Notes: generated by a model not told the origin, from the letters alone. Counted from the stretch's first letter, positions 54,764-63,854 are shown. The stretch is DNA of 64,000 nt from an uncultured Lachnospiraceae bacterium (GCA_949840915.1 CATKXY010000006.1:1-64000), one strand, 5' to 3'. Made by a program: numbers and translations.

Positions 54764-56344
54764 TCATTTTATTATTTTCAGCGCCTCCGCGATATCTCCT
54801 GCCATACAGCCGTACTCACCCTTTTCTGCCACGGCTGCATCTCCTGCGGCCGCATGCAGACGCACGCCCGCGCAGGCCGCCCGAAAGGCCCTTTCAGAGG
54901 CAGCTTCAGAGTCCGCCTCATGTCCGCTCCCGGCAGACATCTGAGCCCAGATCCCTGCGATGATCCCCGCCAGCACATCTCCGCTCCCCGCCGTGGCCAT
55001 GCCGCTGCCGCCATGTATATTGACACACACGGGCCGCCCTGCCCCGCATACAAAAGTCCTGGCATCCTTGGCTACTACCACTGCGTGCAGACGCTGTGCC
55101 AGCGCTGTACCGTGCTGCCAGAGCCCTTCTTTCAACTGTGCTATTGACAGACCCGTCAGGCGGGACAGTTCACCCACATGGGGCGTGAGAATCACTTGCC
55201 GTCTCTGACCGGCAAGACGCTCTTGCAGGGCCTCATCCTCCGCCAGCAGATTCAGACCGTCCGCATCGATCACAAGAGGCTGAAGCCTCGATTTTTCAGT
55301 CTGGACCGCGCCTCTCTCCACTGCAGCCCTCAGACAGTGCCGGGCCCGCTCCGTTCTGCCCAGTCCCGGCCCTATCACGATCACGTCCGCCCAGGAAAAA
55401 CTCTCCTCCAGCTCCCGATCCGCCGCATAGTTTCCATACAGAGCCTCCGGCACAGCCTGCTGCAGGATCACGCGGTTCTGCTCATCCGTAAGAACCTTCA
55501 CCATCCCGGCGCCGCTTCGATAAGCCGCTCGGGCACCCAGCACCGCCGCTCCTGCCATCCCGGCGCTCCCCGCGATAAACAATACCTTTCCGAAAGTTGC
55601 CTTATTGCCCGCCCCCTGCCTTTGCGGCAGCAAAGCAAAAGCCTCCTCCGGTTCATCCAGACAAAACATCCCCGGAGGCTCGTCAAAAAAGGCCCGTTCT
55701 GTGATACCGATGTCCGCCACCCGCACCGTTCCGGCGTACCCGCACCCGGGATACAGATAAAGCCCTCTCTTACCGAAGCCGAAAGTCACCGTGGCATCCG
55801 CTTGCACCGCACAGCCCAAAACACGCCCGGTATCGCTGCAAATGCCGCTGGGCACATCCAGTGCAAGCTTATATCCCTCCAGCTCATTAAACCGTCGGAC
55901 AGCCTCTGCATACTCACCGGCGACATCCCGCGAGAGCCCTACTCCAAACAGCGCATCAATCAGAACGGCGTACGTCCCCGAGACAGGCATGTCACAAAAA
56001 CGCACCCCATAATATTCTATTATATGCCTCTGGCATGTCCATTGTTCTGAAGCTTTCGATTTCTCTCCCACACACCAGACCGTCACGGAGAAACCGTCCT
56101 CCGCAAGCAGTCTTGCCAGCGCCAGACCGTCCCCGCCATTGTTGCCCGTACCGGCCATCACCAGAATCTCCGGCGTCTGCCGTCTGTCTCCGGCCGGCGG
56201 CAAAACTCTGCCCAAAGCCTCCAGCACCATCTCTCTCGCCGCCAGCGCAGCCCGCTCCATCAATACCATGCCCGGAATTCCAATCTTGTCTATCGCATTG
56301 GAATCATAGCGGCGCATCTCCTCCGCCGTCACCAGGTATCTCAT
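54764..56344 (-). CDS. nnr: bifunctional NAD(P)H-hydrate epimerase/dehydratase
   Basis: A 526-residue repair enzyme. The N-terminal YjeF_N domain (about 1-225), with MAGTGNNGGDGLALARLL, epimerises hydrated NAD(P)H. The C-terminal ribokinase-like domain (about 235-520), with ATFGKVLFIAGS, VIGPGLGR and MATAGSGDVLAGIIAG, dehydrates it using ADP. It overlaps the coiled-coil protein gene upstream in an ATGA arrangement and meets alr downstream. Confidence 0.96.
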   Translation of the reverse strand: MRYLVTAEEMRRYDSNAIDKIGIPGMVLMERAALAAREMVLEALGRVLPPAGDRRQTPEILVMAGTGNNGGDGLALARLLAEDGFSVTVWCVGEKSKASEQWTCQRHIIEYYGVRFCDMPVSGTYAVLIDALFGVGLSRDVAGEYAEAVRRFNELEGYKLALDVPSGICSDTGRVLGCAVQADATVTFGFGKRGLYLYPGCGYAGTVRVADIGITERAFFDEPPGMFCLDEPEEAFALLPQRQGAGNKATFGKVLFIAGSAGMAGAAVLGARAAYRSGAGMVKVLTDEQNRVILQQAVPEALYGNYAADRELEESFSWADVIVIGPGLGRTERARHCLRAAVERGAVQTEKSRLQPLVIDADGLNLLAEDEALQERLAGQRRQVILTPHVGELSRLTGLSIAQLKEGLWQHGTALAQRLHAVVVAKDARTFVCGAGRPVCVNIHGGSGMATAGSGDVLAGIIAGIWAQMSAGSGHEADSEAASERAFRAACAGVRLHAAAGDAAVAEKGEYGCMAGDIAEALKIIK

Positions 56345-56961
56345 GCCCCATCCCCCTCAGGACCATATTCCATATCAAAAAGATTTACGATATCCGCTCC
56401 GAAAATATCATTCATATATGCGTAAATATCCTGGTTCTTCCGCTCGAGCTCCTGTTTTTTTACCAGCTTTTTCTTGAGTTCGATACGAATCCCGGTGACC
56501 CAATCCCCGATCTCCTGTATCTGTCCGGCATTTTCCTTCATGGTGTCATAGCAATATTCCATGGTGGCCAGCATCAACTCCGTATTGACGCGGTCGATCT
56601 CCCGGGGAATATCCATGACCTCCTCCTGATAGCTCTCCAGCTTTTCATTACACTCTTCGATCAGACGCTTATGCTCCTCGATCTTCTTTTCCAGCTTTCG
56701 GCTGCCGCCCTGCTCCATCTCGTCCACCATGGGTACGATCTCCCCCATAAGCTTCTTTTTCAGCTTCCTGATCTCCTTGGTCTCCGTATTCAGCTTGCCC
56801 TGACGCTTAAGGAGCGTATTTAACTGCTCCTCCAGCCCCTTTACGGCCGCTTTTCCCGGCTCATCCAACAGACGATACCATTTATTGTCCAAAGTCAGTA
56901 TTGGTATTTTTCTGCCCGGCAATGCATCCGAAAACACTTCCCGTTTATCTTTTTCCGCCAT
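56341..56961 (-). CDS. hypothetical coiled-coil protein
   Basis: A 206-residue, highly charged protein. After a short conserved-looking start (LPGRKIPILTLDNKWYRLL) almost all the rest is helical coiled coil, rich in Lys and Glu (RKLEKKIEEHKRLIEECNEK). It has no membrane helix. I do not recognise a named family. It is coupled to nnr by an ATGA overlap and follows rex by 25 bases. Confidence 0.65.
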   Translation of the reverse strand: MAEKDKREVFSDALPGRKIPILTLDNKWYRLLDEPGKAAVKGLEEQLNTLLKRQGKLNTETKEIRKLKKKLMGEIVPMVDEMEQGGSRKLEKKIEEHKRLIEECNEKLESYQEEVMDIPREIDRVNTELMLATMEYCYDTMKENAGQIQEIGDWVTGIRIELKKKLVKKQELERKNQDIYAYMNDIFGADIVNLFDMEYGPEGDGA

Positions 56962-56986
56962 AGCCCCCTCCTGTACCCCGTCCGTT

Positions 56987-57628
56987 TTATTCAGAACGCT
57001 GCTCCTTACAATTGATATTGTAGGACAGCTTCATCAGACTGTCGGAGAGATGCACATTTTCCACCAGAATCCCCTCCGGCACGTTCAAGTCCACATGGGC
57101 AAAATTCCAGATCGCACGGATGCCGTTGTCCACGAGCACATTCACAATATCCACCGCGCTGGTCTTGGGAATAGTCAGCACGGCGATATCAATATCGTTT
57201 TCCTGCAAAAATTCCTCCAGCCCGTCTATGGACATCACCTTCACCCCTCGGACATCGTCGCCCACAAGCTTCGGATTCTTGTCGAACATTCCCTTAAAGA
57301 TAAAGCCCCTGCGCTCGAAATTCAGATAATTCCCCAGCGCACGGCCCAGATTGCCCGCTCCGATAATGATAAAATTATGCCTGTGATCCAGTCCCAATAT
57401 CTTGCTGATCTCCTCATAGAGATACTCCACATTGTAGCCGTAGCCCTGCTGTCCAAATCCGCCAAAATTATTAAAATCCTGCCGGATCTGGGAAGCCGTC
57501 ACGTTCATCAGCTCACTCAGCTCCTGGGAAGAGACGCGCTCCACCCCGTCATCCTTCAAATCGCCTAAATATCTCAAATATCTGGGAAGCCGTCCAATGA
57601 CAGCCTGTGAAATTTCTTTTGTCTCCAA
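56987..57628 (-). CDS. rex: redox-sensing transcriptional repressor Rex
   Basis: A 213-residue NADH/NAD-responsive repressor. The N-terminal winged helix (about 1-80) contains VIGRLPRYLRYLGDL and TASQIRQDFNNFGGFGQQGYGYN. The Rossmann domain has IIGAGNLGRALGNY. Rex typically represses fermentation genes until NADH rises. The start is a TTG at 57628 with GGAGGT eight bases upstream. A consensus promoter lies at 57676-57704 with a possible Rex half-site, suggesting autoregulation. Confidence 0.96.
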   Translation of the reverse strand: METKEISQAVIGRLPRYLRYLGDLKDDGVERVSSQELSELMNVTASQIRQDFNNFGGFGQQGYGYNVEYLYEEISKILGLDHRHNFIIIGAGNLGRALGNYLNFERRGFIFKGMFDKNPKLVGDDVRGVKVMSIDGLEEFLQENDIDIAVLTIPKTSAVDIVNVLVDNGIRAIWNFAHVDLNVPEGILVENVHLSDSLMKLSYNINCKEQRSE

Positions 57629-57675
57629 TGGAATCTACCTCCAATACTCTGTTCACTTTTCATGCTCTTGTCCCC

Positions 57676-57704
57676 ATCATATCACTTTGTTAAAAGTGTG
57701 TCAA
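57676..57704 (-). promoter_or_regulatory. rex: rex promoter with a possible degenerate Rex operator
   Basis: The minus strand has a perfect TTGACA (57704-57699), 17 bases, then TATGAT (57681-57676). From the -35 it reads TTGACACACTTTTAACAA, which matches the Rex consensus (TTGTTAA-N4-TTAACAA) fully in the second half and partly in the first. Confidence 0.75.
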
Positions 57705-57712
57705 GAAACATG

Positions 57713-57938
57713 GGGATGCTGTAAAACCATTCGGTTTTACGGCGGCTTCCGCCCGGACAGGGGACATTTGTATTCAGACACGCTCCCGCTCCGTGAAAAA
57801 CGTAGCAGACGCTAAACTCGACGAATCGCTCCGCAATTCGTGACCTCGTTAAGCGCTGACGTTTTTCAAGGGTCTTCCTGCAAACCGTCCCCTGTCCGGG
57901 CTGCTCAACCGCAAAACGGAATCGTTACAGCATATCCC
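57713..57938. repeat. 226-bp imperfect inverted repeat (complex hairpin)
   Basis: A long hairpin upstream of the rex promoter. Bases 57713-57724 pair with 57925-57938, GCCCGGACAGGGGAC (57751-57765) pairs perfectly with 57887-57901, TGAAAAACGT (57794-57803) with 57859-57868, and the tip ACGAAT (57821-57826) with 57836-57841. Small internal hairpins lie between. The sequence is unrelated to the neighbouring repeat at 57991-58292. It has no coding potential. It could be a mobile hairpin repeat or a structured RNA; no second copy is seen in this window. Confidence 0.65.
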
Positions 57939-57990
57939 GCAAATTACGGCCTTTCCGCGACATGTGTGCACTTTCAATGTCGAACGCTGT

Positions 57991-58292
57991 ATCTGTGAGA
58001 CATTGTGTCCGCTGTTTGGGCGGTACCGAGGCAGGGGGGGACACCGGACCGGTTTTGCAGGCGTTGGCAGAGGTTGGAGCGTTTTCTTATAGTGCGGGAC
58101 GGCAATCAGGGTAAAATGCGCACGGACGCGCATTTTAGGCACTATGATGCACGGATGCATCTTAGTGCCGGCCCGCAGACTGCCGGATCCTATAACCGCA
58201 CTATTAGAAAACATCCCACCGAAGCCAGCTGCAGAACCGGCCCGGTGTCCCCCTGCCGCCCCGCTCAAACAGCAGGCACAATATCTCAGAAG
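57991..58292. repeat. structured intergenic repeat, copy 2
   Basis: Same core as the element at 141-393, in the same orientation: the word GCGTTTTCTTATAGTGCGG on the left, CCGCACTATTAGAAAAC on the right, and two stem-loops between (58113-58121 with 58128-58136, and 58138-58151 with 58156-58169). Compared with copy 1 the second stem-loop has four compensatory pair changes, the same T-T mismatch and the same CGGA loop. The outer arms have a different sequence from copy 1 but still pair with each other, extending the hairpin to about 57991/58292. It fills the gap between rex and the ABC-F promoter. Confidence 0.75.
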
Positions 58293-58305
58293 ACAAACAT
58301 TAGAA

Positions 58306-58334
58306 TTGACATAAATTTTCCCACAGGCTAAAAT
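58306..58334 (+). promoter_or_regulatory. promoter of the ABC-F gene
   Basis: A perfect TTGACA (58306-58311), 17 bases, then TAAAAT (58329-58334). The transcript would start near 58341, 14 bases or more after the hairpin repeat ends, so the repeat is not in this mRNA. The leader of about 60 bases has only a four-codon open frame (ATG at about 58371) and no obvious attenuator. Confidence 0.75.
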
Positions 58335-58400
58335 AAGGACAAATGTGCCAAACCGGCCGAATCAGTGAAAATGAATTTCAATTAGGATGAGGATAAAATC

Positions 58401-60323
58401 ATGATACTTTCCTGCCAGAATATCTCAAAGGCATTTATCGATAATCAGGTGCTGCAAAATATCAGTTTTCATATCGAGGATTACGAGAAAGCCGCCATCG
58501 TGGGCGTAAACGGAGCGGGCAAGACCACACTGCTCCGCATCATCGTGGGCGAGATGCAGCCCGACGACGGGACTGTGACCTTTGCCAGAGACAGGACTTT
58601 CGGCTATCTGGCCCAGAACGGCGCCGTGGACACCGGACATACCATCTATGAAGAACTGCTCTCCGTGAAGCAGGAACTGGTGGAGCTGGAGCAGCGGCTG
58701 CGCGATACGGAACAGCAGATGCATCATGCGCAGGGACCGGCCCTGGAAGCCCTGATGAAGCGATACAGCGATCTCACACACGCCTTTGAGACCGGGGACG
58801 GCTACGCCTACCGCAGCGAGCTGGTGGGCGTGCTGAAAGGTCTGGGATTTGCCGAGGAGGAATTCGGCAAATCCGTCTCCACACTCTCCGGTGGCCAGAA
58901 GACCCGCGTCGCACTGGGCAAATTACTCTTGCAAAAGCCTGACCTGATCATTCTGGACGAGCCCACCAACCATCTGGACCTGAATTCCATTGCATGGCTG
59001 GAAACCTATCTTCTGAACTATAAGGGCGCTGTGATCATCGTGTCTCACGACCGCTTTTTTCTGGACCGCATCGCCACCAAGATCGTGGAGATCGACCAGA
59101 GCAAGGCCACCTCTTTTCAGGGCAATTATTCGGATTATGCCGTCAAAAAGGAACAGCTTAGAGTGGCCGCCTGGCACGCCTATCTGAACCAGCAGCGCGA
59201 AATCAAACATCAGGAAGAAGTCATCGAAAAGCTGCGCTCGTTTAATCGTGAGAAATCCATACGCCGTGCGGAGAGCCGCGTGAAGACTCTGGAGAAGCTT
59301 GAGGTGCTGGAAAAGCCCACTGAACAACGCACGGATATGCGCCTTACGCTCAAACCCTACCGCACCAGCGGCAATGACGTGCTGACTGTGGAGGGATTGT
59401 CCAAATCCTTCGGCGCACAGACTCTTTTTGAAAATGTAGACTTTGAGATTAAACGAGGCGAACATGTAGCTATTATCGGGGATAACGGCACCGGTAAGAC
59501 GACTCTGCTCAAAATTCTGAATCAGCTGTTGGAGCCGGACGACGGAATTTTCCGTCTGGGGACCAATGTGGAGATCGGCTACTATGATCAGGAACACCAT
59601 GTGCTCCACGATCAAAAGACCCTGTTCGACGAAATTTCAGACGACTATCCTTATCTTACCAACACCGAGATCCGCAATGTGCTGGCAGCCTTTCTCTTCA
59701 CCGGAGAAGATGTGTTTAAACAGATTCAGGATCTGAGCGGCGGCGAACGGGGACGCGTATCCCTGGCAAAGCTCATGCTCTCGGAGGCAAATTTCCTGAT
59801 ACTCGACGAGCCCACCAACCACCTGGACATTCTGTCAAAAGAGATTCTGGAGGACGCGTTAAACGGCTATGAGGGCACTGTACTCTACGTCTCTCATGAC
59901 CGCTACTTTATCAACCGGACAGCTCACCGCATACTTGATCTGACCGCCCATACATTTGTAAACTATCTGGGAAATTATGACTACTATCTGGAAAAGAAAG
60001 ATACCTTGATGAGGACGATCCGGCGGGACGACTCCGGCAGCCCGGAGCCTGTCTCTGCCCAGAGTGATGTCTCCGACAGCAAACTGGACTGGAAATCCCA
60101 GAAGGAAGAGCAGGCCCGCATCCGTAAACGCGAAAATGCCCTGAAAAAATGCGAGGAGGAAATCTCTGCGCTCGAAAACCGCCTGACCGAAATAGATACC
60201 CTGATGTCCGACCCTGCCATCGGTACTCAGGTTCTGAGACTGCAGGAACTAAATCAGGAGCAGACCGAAGTCCGCTCCCGACTGGAAACACTCTATGAAG
60301 AATGGGAAAAGCTGGCTGAATAA
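58401..60323 (+). CDS. ABC-F family ribosome-associated ATPase
   Basis: A 640-residue soluble protein with two ABC domains and no membrane part. Domain 1 has GVNGAGKTTLL, LSGGQKTRVALGK and LIILDEPTNHLDL; domain 2 has GDNGTGKTTLL, LSGGERGRVSLAK and FLILDEPTNHLDI. A linker of about 80 residues separates them and a coiled-coil tail ends the protein. ABC-F proteins bind the ribosomal E site; length and tail resemble B. subtilis YdiF/YfmM-like housekeeping types rather than a known antibiotic-protection class. ATG 58401 has GAGGA upstream. Confidence 0.93.
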   Translation: MILSCQNISKAFIDNQVLQNISFHIEDYEKAAIVGVNGAGKTTLLRIIVGEMQPDDGTVTFARDRTFGYLAQNGAVDTGHTIYEELLSVKQELVELEQRLRDTEQQMHHAQGPALEALMKRYSDLTHAFETGDGYAYRSELVGVLKGLGFAEEEFGKSVSTLSGGQKTRVALGKLLLQKPDLIILDEPTNHLDLNSIAWLETYLLNYKGAVIIVSHDRFFLDRIATKIVEIDQSKATSFQGNYSDYAVKKEQLRVAAWHAYLNQQREIKHQEEVIEKLRSFNREKSIRRAESRVKTLEKLEVLEKPTEQRTDMRLTLKPYRTSGNDVLTVEGLSKSFGAQTLFENVDFEIKRGEHVAIIGDNGTGKTTLLKILNQLLEPDDGIFRLGTNVEIGYYDQEHHVLHDQKTLFDEISDDYPYLTNTEIRNVLAAFLFTGEDVFKQIQDLSGGERGRVSLAKLMLSEANFLILDEPTNHLDILSKEILEDALNGYEGTVLYVSHDRYFINRTAHRILDLTAHTFVNYLGNYDYYLEKKDTLMRTIRRDDSGSPEPVSAQSDVSDSKLDWKSQKEEQARIRKRENALKKCEEEISALENRLTEIDTLMSDPAIGTQVLRLQELNQEQTEVRSRLETLYEEWEKLAE

Positions 60324-60359
60324 AATCCAAGCAGCCAGTTGTGCCGGGACCGGGTCTGC

Positions 60360-61583
60360 TTACAGCAGAGTCTCCAGTGTCTCCCTGATAGCCTGAATAA
60401 ACTCCAGACTGTTGAGGATCACAGGCTTCTCACAGGTAGAGATCGCTGCGAGACTCCTGGTCATTTTACCGCCCTCCACAGTCTTGATGCATGCTTGATC
60501 GAGCTTGTCGGCAAAGCTCATCAGCTCCGGAATATGATCCAGCTCGCCGCGCTTTCTCAGAGCTCCCGTCCATGCAAAGATCGTGGCAATCGAGTTGGTG
60601 GAGGTCTCCTCTCCCTTCAAATGCTTGTAATAATGGCGCTGTACAGTACCGTGAGCCGCCTCATACTCATACACACCGCTGGGCGATACCAGAACGGAGG
60701 TCATCATAGAGAGATCACCGTAGGCGGTCGCCACCATATCTGACATGACATCCCCGTCATAATTCTTGCAGGCCCAGATAAATCCACCCTCGGAACGAAT
60801 AACACGGGCCACCGCATCGTCTATTAAAGTATAGAAATACTCTATGCCAAGCTCTTCAAATCTGGTCTTGTACTCCGCGTCGTAAATCTCCTGAAAAATA
60901 TCCTTGAAGGTGTGGTCATACTTCTTGGAGATCGTGTCCTTGGTCGCAAACCACAGATCCTGTCTGGTATCCAAGGCGTACCCAAAACAGGCTCTCGCAA
61001 AACTGGAGATGGATTTCTCGGTATTGTGGATGCCCTGAAGGATGCCGGCCCCAGTAAAATTATGTATCAGCTCTCTGGTCTCGGTTCCGTCCTCCGCAGT
61101 GAACACCAGCTCTGCCCTGCCCGGACCGGGCACCTTGATCTCCGTATTTTTATAGACGTCGCCATAAGCGTGGCGGGCGATCGTGATGGGCTTACTCCAC
61201 TTTCCGACATAGGGCACGATGCCCTTCACCAGAATGGGCGCGCGGAAAACCGTGCCGTCCAGGATAGCGCGGATCGTTCCGTTAGGGCTTTTCCACATCT
61301 CCTTCAGATTGTACTCAGTCATTCTGGCGGCATTGGGAGTAATCGTAGCACACTTTACCGCCACACCGTACTTGAGTGTGGCATTGGCGGAATCCACTGT
61401 CACCTGATCGTCTGTGGCATTTCGGCATTCCAGTCCCAGATCATAATACTCTGTCTTCAAATCAATATAAGGGAGCAGCAGCTCGTCCTTAATCATCCTC
61501 CAGAGGATGCGGGTCATCTCATCCCCGTCCATCTCCACTAAAGGCGTTGTCATCTGAATCCTGTTCATTGTCTGCTCTGCCAT
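60360..61583 (-). CDS. icd: NADP-dependent isocitrate dehydrogenase (eukaryote-like type)
   Basis: A 407-residue enzyme converting isocitrate to 2-oxoglutarate with [22 protein letters not shown] at the start, [19 protein letters not shown] in the substrate region and [17 protein letters not shown] near the C-terminus place it in the homodimeric group shared with eukaryotes. ATG 61583 has AAGGA eight bases upstream; an ATG at 61592 is too near the site. It is the last gene of the operon with Re-citrate synthase and an FCD regulator. No aconitase gene is in the window. Confidence 0.95.
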   Translation of the reverse strand: MAEQTMNRIQMTTPLVEMDGDEMTRILWRMIKDELLLPYIDLKTEYYDLGLECRNATDDQVTVDSANATLKYGVAVKCATITPNAARMTEYNLKEMWKSPNGTIRAILDGTVFRAPILVKGIVPYVGKWSKPITIARHAYGDVYKNTEIKVPGPGRAELVFTAEDGTETRELIHNFTGAGILQGIHNTEKSISSFARACFGYALDTRQDLWFATKDTISKKYDHTFKDIFQEIYDAEYKTRFEELGIEYFYTLIDDAVARVIRSEGGFIWACKNYDGDVMSDMVATAYGDLSMMTSVLVSPSGVYEYEAAHGTVQRHYYKHLKGEETSTNSIATIFAWTGALRKRGELDHIPELMSFADKLDQACIKTVEGGKMTRSLAAISTCEKPVILNSLEFIQAIRETLETLL

Positions 61584-61609
61584 ATAATTCATCCTTTCAC
61601 TATGTATTA

Positions 61610-62308
61610 TTATTTTTGTTTATCCTTTTGAAACAGTTCGTGAAGCCCGCTCTGCACCATATTTTCATAGGCGTTGATCATATGCTGGTTGGCAAGCTTC
61701 TCCGCCAGATCAGCATCCCCGGACTTGACAGCCTCCAGAATCTGCTCGTGCTCCTCATTGGACTTTGGTCCTCTGTTTGCGCTGCTCAAAGTCTTCCTGC
61801 GCACCCGCAGCACATACTGATGAAAATCCCGCAGCTGATGCTCCAATAATTTGCTGGAGCAAGCCTCATACATGATATCATGGAATCGATTGTCCAGCTC
61901 TGCCAACTGCTCTAAATGTCCCTTCTGGGCATGAAATTTGGCGAGATAGACATTTTCCTCCATCTCCTCAAGCTGCTCCTTTGTGATATGCTCTGTGGCC
62001 CATCTGGCGCACAATCCCTCCAGCAGGGAGCGAATCATATAAATATCCCGCACATCCTTCTCTGTGATGCCTGTGACATAGGCTCCCTTGTTGGGGATAA
62101 TCTGAATCAGCCCCTCCAGCTCCAGCTGCCTGAAGGCCTCCCGCACCGGAGTTCTGCTGACCCCCAGCTCCTCGCCGATGGCCACCTCCTTCAACTCCTC
62201 ATGCTCCTCATACTTGCCGCTCAAAATATCTTCTCTGAGCTTATGAAAAACTCTTCCGCGCAGGGAAAACTTGTCTGTTACCTCCTGCTTAACATCATAA
62301 TCAGCCAC
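61610..62308 (-). CDS. GntR-family regulator with FCD ligand domain
   Basis: A 232-residue regulator. The N-terminal winged helix (about 15-80) has [29 protein letters not shown] and IIPNKGAYV; the C-terminal all-helical FCD domain (about 90-225) binds a small carboxylate and carries [12 protein letters not shown]. The best start is a GTG at 62308 with AAGGAG six bases upstream, 14 bases after the stop of the citrate synthase gene. It lies inside the operon it probably controls, through the palindrome at 63798-63837. Confidence 0.92.
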   Translation of the reverse strand: MADYDVKQEVTDKFSLRGRVFHKLREDILSGKYEEHEELKEVAIGEELGVSRTPVREAFRQLELEGLIQIIPNKGAYVTGITEKDVRDIYMIRSLLEGLCARWATEHITKEQLEEMEENVYLAKFHAQKGHLEQLAELDNRFHDIMYEACSSKLLEHQLRDFHQYVLRVRRKTLSSANRGPKSNEEHEQILEAVKSGDADLAEKLANQHMINAYENMVQSGLHELFQKDKQK

Positions 62309-62322
62309 TTTCGTCTCCTTAT

Positions 62323-63729
62323 TTACAGGGTGATTCCCTTTTCTGCGCAGACTCTGTTCAGACATTCCACAATCTCCTCGTCTGTGAGCACAGTCACGCG
62401 GCCTCCTGCATATTCCTCGTCCACCCAGTTTTTCATCTCCCGGACCAGTTCACTGTTCTTCTCCACCTGTCTGTCATCCTTCAGCTTATAATAGGTGTTG
62501 ATCCAATGGGCGATTCCGGCCAGCCCTGATGTGTTCGAGATCGCACACAATACCGGTCTGTTCAGAAACTTCTCTGTGTCAAATATATTATAAATCTCCT
62601 CATTTTTGAGCAGTCCGTCTGCATGGATGCCTGCTCTGGTCACATTAAAGTTCTTTCCTACAAAAGGAGTTCTCGAAGGCACCTTATAGCCGATCTCCTT
62701 CTCATAATACTCTGCCAGCTCCGTGATGACTGTGGTGTCCATACCGTTCAGATCACCCTTGAGCTGCGCATACTCAAAGACCATAGCCTCCAGCGGCGTA
62801 TTGCCGGTTCTCTCCCCGATGCCAAACAGAGAAGTATTGATGCCGGAACAGCCATAAAGCCACGCCGTGGTAGAATTGACCACCGCCTTATAAAAATCAT
62901 TATGTCCGTGCCACTCGATCAGCTCATGCGGCACTCCTGCATGGGTGTGGATAGCATAGATGATACCCTGCACGCTTCTGGGGATAACTGCCCCGGGATA
63001 ATTGACACCATAGCCCATAGTATCACAGGCACGCACCTTGATCGGTATCTCATATTCCTTCATCAGTTTCATAAGCTCCAGACAAAACGGTACAACATAA
63101 CCGTAAATATCCGCTCTGGTGATATCCTCCAGATGGCACCTGGGACTGATTCCCTCCTCCAGGCACTCCCTGATCACGCTCAGGTAATGCTCCATAGCCT
63201 GCTTTCTGGTCATCTTCAGCTTCAGGAAAATATGATAATCCGAACAGCTCACCAGAATTCCGGTCTCCTTCATCCCGATCTCTTTTACCAGCTTGAAGTC
63301 CTCCTTGCTGGCACGGATCCAGCTTGTAACCTCAGGGAACTGATACCCTCGCTCCAGGCATTTATAGACGGCATCTCTGTCCTTCTTGCTGTAGAGAAAA
63401 AACTCACTGGCGCGGATCATGCCACTCGGTCCGCCCAGTTTATGCAGATAGTCATATATCGTGACGATCTGCTCTGTGGAGTAGGGCGCTCTGGACTGTT
63501 GCCCGTCGCGGAAGGTCGTGTCTGTGATCCAGATATTCCTGGGCATATTATGGGGTACGATCCTGTCGTTAAAAGGGATCTTGGGAATCTCAGAATAGGG
63601 AAACATATTGCGGAAAACATTGGGTTTCTCCACATCGTCCAGAATATACATATGCTCCTCTATCTCCAGAAGATTATTCTTCTGATTCATCGTCACCGGA
63701 CGATTTTGAAATGCAGCATTTTCTCTCAT
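62323..63729 (-). CDS. Re-citrate synthase-like enzyme (HMGL/isopropylmalate synthase superfamily)
   Basis: About 468 residues with a DRE-TIM barrel: ITDTTFRDGQQSRAPYST binds metal and substrate, EWHGHNDFYKAVVNST gives the metal-binding His pair, and GIGERTGNTPLEAMVFEY follows. Such proteins are often labelled isopropylmalate or homocitrate synthase. The long N-terminal extension, the lack of a LeuA regulatory domain and the linkage to isocitrate dehydrogenase favour Re-citrate synthase as in Clostridium kluyveri. The start is uncertain. The promoter rules out the ATG at 63822; ATGs at 63741, 63729 and 63693 remain possible. Confidence 0.82.
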   Translation of the reverse strand: MRENAAFQNRPVTMNQKNNLLEIEEHMYILDDVEKPNVFRNMFPYSEIPKIPFNDRIVPHNMPRNIWITDTTFRDGQQSRAPYSTEQIVTIYDYLHKLGGPSGMIRASEFFLYSKKDRDAVYKCLERGYQFPEVTSWIRASKEDFKLVKEIGMKETGILVSCSDYHIFLKLKMTRKQAMEHYLSVIRECLEEGISPRCHLEDITRADIYGYVVPFCLELMKLMKEYEIPIKVRACDTMGYGVNYPGAVIPRSVQGIIYAIHTHAGVPHELIEWHGHNDFYKAVVNSTTAWLYGCSGINTSLFGIGERTGNTPLEAMVFEYAQLKGDLNGMDTTVITELAEYYEKEIGYKVPSRTPFVGKNFNVTRAGIHADGLLKNEEIYNIFDTEKFLNRPVLCAISNTSGLAGIAHWINTYYKLKDDRQVEKNSELVREMKNWVDEEYAGGRVTVLTDEEIVECLNRVCAEKGITL

Positions 63730-63797
63730 ATGCAGCACCATCCTCTCTGACGACCCTAAGCCGCCCTTCTCAGAAAACCATGTGCGGATACACAAAA

Positions 63798-63840
63798 ACA
63801 TATCCTGCATAATTGTATACAATTATGCAGGATATGTCAA
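63798..63840 (-). promoter_or_regulatory. promoter and 40-bp palindromic operator of the citrate operon
   Basis: Bases 63798-63837 are a perfect palindrome with the centre AATTGTATACAATT, which matches the TTGTATACAA-type sites of FCD-class GntR regulators. On the minus strand TTGACA (63840-63835) and TACAAT (63817-63812) are 17 bases apart, so the -10 sits at the palindrome centre. Transcription would start near 63805. Binding by the FCD regulator encoded in the operon would block it. Confidence 0.8.
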
Positions 63841-63854
63841 TAGATTTACCAAAT

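Noticed and set aside
58335..58400. Antibiotic-responsive attenuator before the ABC-F gene
   Set aside because: The leader is about 60 bases, with only a four-codon open frame and no terminator/antiterminator pair, unlike known resistance-type ABC-F leaders.
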